Assembly (NCBI GenBank): GCA_002412645.1
Contig: DHVL01000039.1
Location: forward strand, 1-10,928
Direction of reading: 5' to 3'
Length of the DNA: 10,928 bases
From: Candidatus Dojkabacteria bacterium UBA5209
GTDB lineage: Bacteria > Patescibacteriota > Dojkabacteria > SC72
Under the pieces are notes generated by a model. The model made no database searches. It saw only the letters and a program-made list of their open reading frames with translations, and was not told the origin of the DNA. A program made the position numbers and the translations under genes. Below are positions 6,536 to 10,928 of this stretch, in pieces. Position 1 is the first letter of the stretch. Each line of letters starts with the position of its first letter.

Positions 6536-7426
6536 TTAAGCTAAGAAAATCTGATATCCAAAGTATCCAATACCTGCTAAAAGCAGTACTATTATCAATA
6601 TCAAAACTATAATGACCACATTGCTATCCTTTTCTTCAGGTTTACTCTCTTGAAGGGTATTCATCTCCTCAGACATCTCAGTACTTGTAGATGGGCTTGT
6701 AAGAGGCTCTGATAGGTTAGGAAATGCAGGTTGAGTATCTTGAGCTACAGTTGGCTCTTGGCCAACAACAGGTATTTCTTGCCCTACAGGAGCTTGACTC
6801 ATTTCAGACATACCCATATTAGAGTTCTCTTGTGCAGTAGGAATACTCTCCTGAGGCATAGCACTATTAAATACAGATTGATCTACTGTTGGCTCTTGTA
6901 TAGGAGTCTGTTCTACAACAGGTTCTACATTTGGTTGAGGCATACTCATATCTACAACAGGAGATGTACTCTCTTGTTGTACTGGATTCTGTTGAGCAGT
7001 TGGTTCTACATTACCAATATTGGGCATTTGAGATGCAGTATCGTTTGTAATAGGTGCTTGAGCCATACCAATATCAGATATTGGAGAACGGGTTTCTTCT
7101 ACTGCTGTTGGTTGTTGTACTACTGGCTCTGTATTTGCTTGTGGCATATTCATATCAGTAACTGGCGTAAAACTCTCTTGAGCAGGTGCCTGCTGTGTCA
7201 AATTATCTTTGGGATTTTCAAAACTTGTAGGATCTTGATAGAAAGAATCTGTTGGATTATCCCCCATTACATTCAAACCAGAATTAGGAGGATTACTACT
7301 ATTATCCTGAACAGGAGTAGCCTGAGGTTGGATTGAGTTAAAATCTGGAGTTGAATTTACATTACTGCTGTTATCATTTGGCATGGCAGTGTTTAATACA
7401 CCATTATTATTAATATTGTTATCCAC
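6536..7426 (-). CDS. Low-complexity P/Q/N/T-rich tail-anchored membrane protein
   Basis: A 296-residue protein from a GTG start (7424-7426; the upstream frame is closed by a TAA three codons earlier). Residues 1-265 are disordered-looking, rich in Pro, Gln, Asn, Thr, Ser and Val, and nearly free of aromatic and basic residues. Degenerate repeats centre on a pattern like SPV-x-D-M-x-MPQ-x-N-x-EPVVQQ. A strongly hydrophobic helix (about 269-290) then ends three to six residues from the C-terminus. There is no signal peptide, so it is predicted to be tail-anchored with its long arm in the cytoplasm, unless the helix inserts in the reverse orientation. It lies 37 nt downstream of the CapA-like gene on the same strand and may be co-transcribed, although TATAAA (reverse complement of 7444-7449) could provide a separate start. 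No known family is recognised. Confidence 0.78.
   Translation of the reverse strand: MDNNINNNGVLNTAMPNDNSSNVNSTPDFNSIQPQATPVQDNSSNPPNSGLNVMGDNPTDSFYQDPTSFENPKDNLTQQAPAQESFTPVTDMNMPQANTEPVVQQPTAVEETRSPISDIGMAQAPITNDTASQMPNIGNVEPTAQQNPVQQESTSPVVDMSMPQPNVEPVVEQTPIQEPTVDQSVFNSAMPQESIPTAQENSNMGMSEMSQAPVGQEIPVVGQEPTVAQDTQPAFPNLSEPLTSPSTSTEMSEEMNTLQESKPEEKDSNVVIIVLILIIVLLLAGIGYFGYQIFLA
6908..7168 (-). repeat. Degenerate repeats within the P/Q-rich protein gene
   Basis: Residues 87-105 (TPVTDMNMPQANTEPVVQQ) and 155-173 (SPVVDMSMPQPNVEPVVEQ) are near copies, with a shorter relative at 114-125 (SPISDIGMAQAP). Further fragments (FNSAMPQES near 186-194, LNTAMPNDN near 11-19) look related. DNA similarity between copies is moderate, suggesting old internal duplication. 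Confidence 0.6.
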
Positions 7427-7463
7427 AATTACTTATCTTTAAATTTATACACTATTCAATATA

Positions 7464-9131
7464 TCAGAAAGTTCTTGCACTCTTCAACAAATTTAGAAGC
7501 AGTAAACCCTCCTCATCTGAAGCAACCCTAGGAATCAAGTCAGTACCATATATTGTAGGGGTCATCTTAACTTGAATGAGTTTGTCCTCTAGTATGTAAA
7601 GAGAAAGAACAATACCCTGCCTTGTTCCAATCCACCTAGATTGATCAAAATATATGTTACCCAAACCGTAGTAAATTAACGAACCCTTGTAATATTCATA
7701 CGTCTGTGGCTGATGAGCCTGTGTACCAATTACTACATCAGCACCAAAGTCTACAGCCTGTCTAAATACACCCTTTTGATCTGGAGATGAAAGAGGTTTA
7801 TAACATATTGGATATATTACATCTGAAGGAGGATAGCTGTAGCATTCTTGAAACTGAAAAGTCACTATTACAACATCAGCATTCTCTTTTGCCTCTTTAA
7901 TATCATTCTCTAGCTTTTCAACAGAGTAAGAGTTAGCACCTGCCCTACTTTCACCAGCTAAAGCAAGAGTATTAAGCATTGTATCGTAGTAGTTATACCC
8001 TACAAACGCTATTTTACTACCCTTTACCTCTTTATAAAGAATCTTCTGTGCATCCTCTTTATCCAAACCACCCCCGAAGTAATCCCAACCCAACTCCTTA
8101 TACATCTCTATACTCTTTGCATTATTACTAGCTCCAAAATCATTGTTATGATTACCTGTTAACTCTACAATATCTATACCACTTTCCTTTAACACTTCAA
8201 TATATTCTGGTTTAGAACAAAATCTCATACCACTTATAACATTACAACCATCCATAAAGGAAACCTCATTAGAAGTATGTGTTAAATCAGCATCAGCTAA
8301 AAATTCACCAATATCTCTAGTAGGATATGCAAAATCACCACTACTATTAATCTTAGAAGCCAATCCCCTAGAGATAGCGGTAACTCCTGTCATATTAATC
8401 TTAACTACTCTCTCACTATCCAATACTTCAGATTGTAGATTCTCAATATTTTTCTCTAATATACTTGAAACAAAACCTACCCTCTCATCTCCCTGTAAAG
8501 AATATGCTAATGTAATACCACCTCCTTCAAGAGGATATATATCATTCATATTTAAAACTTTCATTTCATGAGTTAGATTTGAAAGAAATACAAACCCTAC
8601 AGTATTCTCATCCTTTTTAATTTCATCTAAAACAGAAGATACCTTCTTAACAGTAAAGCCCAACTCTTTTTCAAAATACTCCCCTGCAAAAAGATATTCC
8701 TCCTCTTCCATAACTATATCTTCATCTTTAAAGCTATCTTTTACCCAATATATATGGCCAACAGCAAAAAGCTCCTTAGAGAAAAGAGGCGCTCCCTTTT
8801 CATCAGTAATACCTAAAACAAAATCACTCTTTTTCTCTTCTACAAACTCAAATCTTTTAGTATTTTGAAATTCAATATCACCAACACTCTCTACTATCAG
8901 ATCTTTTACTTGTGTAGGTACTTTACTATCTACATATATCTTAAAAGTCTCATATGTAACCTTAGGTTTGTAATCAAAAAAAAGACTTCTAAGAAGAACA
9001 AACGGAGATGAGCTAAAGAGTAGGAAATAGAAAAAAAAGCCTAGAAATGGTATAATAGTAGCTAGAGGTAGGAATTTAATAAATTTACTTCTATCTTTCT
9101 TTATCCCCTTTACTTTGTATTGCATATTCAC
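7464..9131 (-). CDS. CapA-family protein (poly-gamma-glutamate synthesis type, metallophosphatase fold) with extra N-terminal domain
   Basis: A 555-residue protein from GTG at 9131; an in-frame ATG at 9125 would drop two residues. A membrane anchor spans about 18-41. Residues 60-230 form an alpha/beta domain that looks like a solute-binding-protein fold, with VGFVFLSNL near 178-186. Residues 245-530 are the CapA domain: N-M-T-G-V-T-A-I-S-R, N289-E-V, T325-G-N-H-N-N-D331, Q426-F-Q-E, G469-T-Q-A-H473-Q-P-Q and G489-L-G-N-I-Y-F-D-Q497. The canonical GD of the first motif and the His of the H-W-G-x-E motif are replaced (TG and Q), as seen in a CapA subgroup. Cys pairs 296/305 and 430/443 may form external disulphides. 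CapA proteins take part in making or anchoring poly-gamma-glutamate or other surface polymers; the true substrate is unknown. The stop is TGA, followed three codons later by an in-frame TAG. Confidence 0.88.
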   Translation of the reverse strand: MNMQYKVKGIKKDRSKFIKFLPLATIIPFLGFFFYFLLFSSSPFVLLRSLFFDYKPKVTYETFKIYVDSKVPTQVKDLIVESVGDIEFQNTKRFEFVEEKKSDFVLGITDEKGAPLFSKELFAVGHIYWVKDSFKDEDIVMEEEEYLFAGEYFEKELGFTVKKVSSVLDEIKKDENTVGFVFLSNLTHEMKVLNMNDIYPLEGGGITLAYSLQGDERVGFVSSILEKNIENLQSEVLDSERVVKINMTGVTAISRGLASKINSSGDFAYPTRDIGEFLADADLTHTSNEVSFMDGCNVISGMRFCSKPEYIEVLKESGIDIVELTGNHNNDFGASNNAKSIEMYKELGWDYFGGGLDKEDAQKILYKEVKGSKIAFVGYNYYDTMLNTLALAGESRAGANSYSVEKLENDIKEAKENADVVIVTFQFQECYSYPPSDVIYPICYKPLSSPDQKGVFRQAVDFGADVVIGTQAHQPQTYEYYKGSLIYYGLGNIYFDQSRWIGTRQGIVLSLYILEDKLIQVKMTPTIYGTDLIPRVASDEEGLLLLNLLKSARTF

Positions 9132-9142
9132 AAGTACATAGT

Positions 9143-9150
9143 ATCATAAT
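9143..9150. promoter_or_regulatory. Overlapping divergent -10 boxes between the CapA-like and lysozyme-like genes
   Basis: CATAAT (9145-9150, plus strand) and TATGAT (reverse complement of 9143-9148) are each 5/6 matches to the -10 consensus and overlap by four bases. The plus-strand start would be near 9157 and the minus-strand start near 9136. The whole divergent region is only about 45 nt, so the two promoters probably compete. Confidence 0.45.
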
Positions 9151-9163
9151 TTTTCCTTTTGAT

Positions 9164-9169
9164 AAAAGG
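9164..9169 (+). promoter_or_regulatory. Shine-Dalgarno that supports the ATG at 9177
   Basis: AAAAGG ends 7 nt before the ATG at 9177. This favours that codon over the in-frame TTG at 9159, which has no ribosome site upstream. Confidence 0.55.
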
Positions 9170-9176
9170 CATAACT

Positions 9177-9803
9177 ATGGGTTTAAAGAGAGTAAAAACA
9201 ACTATGAAAAAACAAAAATTACAAAAGAATATATTAGCTGTAGTAGCAGGAATACTGTTTACAGGTTTAATATTAAATACAGTGGAGCAAATTACTCCTA
9301 CAAAGGTATTAAGTATGAATGAAGCTGCACTTGTAGCTGTAGAAGAGGAAAGTATTAAATACTTCGACTCTAATCAGATACAAGAAAGAATCTTAGAGGA
9401 AGCAGTCTCTACAAGAGCACAAGATCCTAAGAAACTACAGAAGATCGAGAATGTAAAAACATACTTACTTAAAAGAAGTTCTCCTTTAGCACAATATGCA
9501 GAGGAGATTGTAGATGCAGCAGATGAGTACGGTATTGACTACAGATTAGTAGCTGCAATCTCTATCATTGAGTCTAGTGGTGGTAAACATACATTTAGAA
9601 CATACAATGCATGGGGTTGGGGTAAAATGAACTTCTCAAGTTGGGAAGAGGGTATATGGGCTGTATCTAAGGGTTTAGGAAACTACTACTCTAGAGGCTT
9701 AACAACACCACAAAGAATATCTGTATATTACTGTCCTCCTAGTGCTCCTGATTGGGCAAGGAAAGTTTCATTCGTAATGAATGAAATTGGAGATGTAATA
9801 TAA
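9177..9803 (+). CDS. Membrane-anchored lysozyme-fold peptidoglycan hydrolase
   Basis: A 208-residue protein from ATG 9177 (214 if the TTG at 9159 is used). A basic N-terminus and one hydrophobic segment (about 17-37) anchor or export it. A charged stretch (about 45-105) acts as a spacer, and a lysozyme-superfamily domain fills the C-terminal half. Motifs are A-E-Y-G-I-D-Y-R-L-V-A-A-I-S-I-I-E132-S-S-G-G with the predicted catalytic glutamate, then N144-A-W-G-W-G149 and F-S-S-W-E-E-G-I, resembling SLT transglycosylases and GH73-type glucosaminidases. It should cut peptidoglycan glycan strands outside the membrane, for growth, division or remodelling. The FkbM methyltransferase gene starts 6 nt after its stop. 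Whether the mechanism is hydrolytic or transglycosylating cannot be told. Confidence 0.83.
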   Translation: MGLKRVKTTMKKQKLQKNILAVVAGILFTGLILNTVEQITPTKVLSMNEAALVAVEEESIKYFDSNQIQERILEEAVSTRAQDPKKLQKIENVKTYLLKRSSPLAQYAEEIVDAADEYGIDYRLVAAISIIESSGGKHTFRTYNAWGWGKMNFSSWEEGIWAVSKGLGNYYSRGLTTPQRISVYYCPPSAPDWARKVSFVMNEIGDVI

Positions 9804-9804
9804 T
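9799..9804 (+). promoter_or_regulatory. -10 box overlapping the stop of the lysozyme-like gene
   Basis: A perfect TATAAT includes the TAA at 9801-9803 and lies 5 nt before the ATG at 9810, placing a leaderless start on or next to that ATG. AAAGG (9805-9809) abuts the ATG and is too close to act as a normal Shine-Dalgarno. No -35 is evident, so read-through from upstream is also likely. Confidence 0.45.
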
Positions 9805-9809
9805 AAAGG

Positions 9810-10505
9810 ATGGGAAGTACCAAACTGGGTAAATATACCGTTGCATATAGTAATAGCAAGGAGTATCACATACTTAAAAAAGAAATATGGGGAGAGGATA
9901 TATACTACTTTGAGAGTAAAAATCCCTCCCCATTTATCATTGATGTAGGTTCTCATATTGGCCTCTCTCTTTTGTACTTCAAGAGCATATTCCCTAATTC
10001 AGCAATACTCTCCTTTGAACCTAATCCTTACACTTTTGAAATATTAAAAAAGAATGTAGAAGGTAATAACCTAAAGGATATTGAATTGAAAAATATAGGG
10101 GTATGGAAAGAAGATGGGAAGAGAATTTTGTATATCGATAGTACGGCAAATGAGTGGCACTCAAACTCAAGTCTTTTACCAAACAGTTGGACAGGAAATG
10201 AAGAAACAGAGGGAATAGAGATACAGTGTGAAAGACTTTCTAAATATATTTTAAGTACTGTAGAGATGCTTAAAATAGATATAGAGGGAATAGAATTAAC
10301 AGTAGTAAGAGAGATAGAGAGTAAACTTCCTTTAGTGGAAAACATCACTATTGAATATCATCCTACGAAAGAAAATAGATTAGAGGATTTACTAAAGATA
10401 TTAAACAGATACTTTGAGATAGAGATATACACGGGGGGAAAGATTTTAAAAAAGATACCCAAGAATGCTCTTTTAACGATAAAGGGAAAGAAAAGAGTAA
10501 AGTAA
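9810..10505 (+). CDS. FkbM-family SAM-dependent methyltransferase
   Basis: A 231-residue soluble protein. The Rossmann-type methyltransferase core is clear: motif I F42-I-I-D45-V-G-S-H-I-G51 binds S-adenosylmethionine, F69-E70-P-N-P73 is the acidic loop after strand 2 typical of FkbM proteins, and L154-K-I-D157-I-E159-G160 is the FkbM signature after strand 4/5. The length fits a stand-alone FkbM domain. Family members O-methylate sugars, polyketides and other small molecules, and in bacteria often sit among surface-glycan genes. A glycan or envelope target is plausible here, but the acceptor is unknown. The gene starts 6 nt after the lysozyme-like gene. Its last 33 nt overlap the end of the opposite-strand YvcK-like gene. 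Confidence 0.9.
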   Translation: MGSTKLGKYTVAYSNSKEYHILKKEIWGEDIYYFESKNPSPFIIDVGSHIGLSLLYFKSIFPNSAILSFEPNPYTFEILKKNVEGNNLKDIELKNIGVWKEDGKRILYIDSTANEWHSNSSLLPNSWTGNEETEGIEIQCERLSKYILSTVEMLKIDIEGIELTVVREIESKLPLVENITIEYHPTKENRLEDLLKILNRYFEIEIYTGGKILKKIPKNALLTIKGKKRVK

Positions 10506-10928
10506 GGATTTCCATCTACCCCTAAAGATTCCGTACAAAGCCCTACCCAACTTCTCAGGATCATGCCTAACTAAACTCCTTACAAGTACATCTCCTTTCT
10601 CCTTCTTTATTACCGAATTAGCAACTAAGTCCTCTCTTACAATATTTCTCTCATTTTCATCTTTTAAATCATCTTCAAAAATACTCTCTCCATCAGCAAT
10701 GTATCTTTTGTATGCAACCTGTGGAATCCTACCCTCATTAAGAAGAACATAATCAAACTTTCTACCAATATATCCCTCTACAAGTTCTACCATACTTTTG
10801 TGTGTTAGACCCCTTGTTTGCCCTATCTTAGACATCAAGTTGGGTATGAAGATAATCTTGGCTTTGGTTTCTTGAAGTGCTTGAGATATTCCCTCTACAA
10901 TAATATTCGCAAGTGTAGTTGTGTATAA
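10473..10928 (-). CDS. yvcK: YvcK/CofD-family protein, C-terminal part (5' end outside window)
   Basis: The frame is open from the right edge to TAA at 10473-10475, giving about 151 residues. The part nearest the edge reads L-Y-T-T-T-L-A-N-I-I-V-E-G-I, then I-F-I-P-N-L-M-S-K-I-G-Q-T-R-G-L-T. These match the conserved S-L-Y-T-S-x-x-P-N-L-L-V and N-L-M-T-Q-x-G-E-T blocks of YvcK/CofD-like proteins, followed by D-Y-V-L-L-N-E-G-R-I-P. The C-terminal L-V-R-H-D-P-E-K-L pattern is also typical. YvcK proteins bind UDP-sugars and are needed for cell-wall synthesis and carbon use in Firmicutes and relatives. They belong to the fold of CofD (phospholactate transferase), but without F420 genes a YvcK role is preferred. 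The ATG at 10833-10835 is internal, not the start. The 3' end runs antisense into the FkbM gene. Confidence 0.9.
   Translation of the reverse strand, partial: LYTTTLANIIVEGISQALQETKAKIIFIPNLMSKIGQTRGLTHKSMVELVEGYIGRKFDYVLLNEGRIPQVAYKRYIADGESIFEDDLKDENERNIVREDLVANSVIKKEKGDVLVRSLVRHDPEKLGRALYGIFRGRWKSLLYSFLSLYR

Noticed and set aside
6527..6546. Possible hairpin between the convergent dfx and P/Q-rich genes
   Set aside because: The arms (TTC...TTA / TAAGAA) pair only with a bulge and no GC-rich stem, so it is too weak to call a bidirectional terminator.
6731..7336. 201-codon open frame on the plus strand, antisense to the P/Q-rich gene
   Set aside because: Its product is full of Arg, Leu, Trp, Cys and Tyr in a pattern forced by the complementary repeats, and it has no known motif. 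The minus-strand frame has a sensible membrane helix and composition.
9768..10564. Minus-strand frames opposite the FkbM gene and within the YvcK-like gene
   Set aside because: They overlap genes with firm family assignments and have no motif or start signal of their own.
1..10928. Alternative genetic code with UGA read as glycine
   Set aside because: All genes reach family-typical lengths without in-frame TGA, and one gene uses TGA as its natural end.
1..10928. CRISPR arrays, tRNA or rRNA genes, insertion sequences, attachment sites
   Set aside because: No regularly spaced identical repeats, cloverleaf-like segments, transposase or integrase motifs, or terminal inverted repeats were found on reading both strands.

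Overview
This window is strongly AT-rich, with heavy use of ATA for Ile and AGA for Arg. It is densely packed with genes for a small, anaerobic, cell-envelope-focused bacterium. The gene mix fits a Candidate Phyla Radiation (Patescibacteria) genome: a flippase-like LPG_synthase_TM protein, a GT-C membrane glycosyltransferase, a CapA-like protein with an extra N-terminal domain, a modular secreted Ser/Thr-rich surface protein, a 2Fe-type superoxide reductase and a YvcK/CofD-family protein. The exact phylum cannot be fixed from this stretch. The standard genetic code fits: every gene is full length with TGA read as stop, so UGA-glycine recoding is not supported.

Layout. Positions 2-343 (+) hold the C-terminal end of an unrecognised protein, followed by a weak hairpin plus T-tract. 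A consensus promoter then leads into a plus-strand block (383-5346): a membrane-anchored SxxK/SDN serine hydrolase, a flippase-like membrane protein, a GT-C glycosyltransferase overlapping its predecessor by 23 nt, and a secreted beta-rich surface protein. A minus-strand gene (5343-6026) for an unknown protein with a faint PD-(D/E)XK nuclease pattern follows, its stop codon interlocked with that of the surface protein. A 119-nt divergent region with a perfect 20-bp palindrome separates it from dfx (6146-6529, +), a complete superoxide reductase. Two minus-strand genes come next: a CapA-like protein (7464-9131) and, downstream of it, a P/Q/N-rich tail-anchored protein (6536-7426). A short divergent promoter region leads to a membrane-anchored lysozyme-fold peptidoglycan hydrolase (9177-9803, +) and an FkbM methyltransferase (9810-10505, +). 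The latter overlaps, tail to tail, the C-terminal part of a YvcK-like protein entering from the right edge (10473-10928, -).

How the genes fit together. Most encode envelope functions: peptidoglycan processing (serine hydrolase, lysozyme-like protein, probably YvcK), lipid-linked glycan transfer (flippase-like protein and GT-C enzyme), methylation of a glycan or other small molecule (FkbM) and surface proteins. dfx adds superoxide defence. A recurring regulatory feature is a -10 hexamer 5-7 nt upstream of the start codon with no Shine-Dalgarno, which suggests leaderless mRNAs. Genes that overlap or have a short leader (2399 and 9177) do have a Shine-Dalgarno. No tRNA, rRNA, CRISPR array, transposase or other mobile element was seen, and no gene-free stretch exceeds about 120 nt. 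No clearly new multi-gene system is evident. The best leads are the palindrome at dfx, the nuclease-like protein, the tail-anchored repeat protein and the leaderless promoter pattern.
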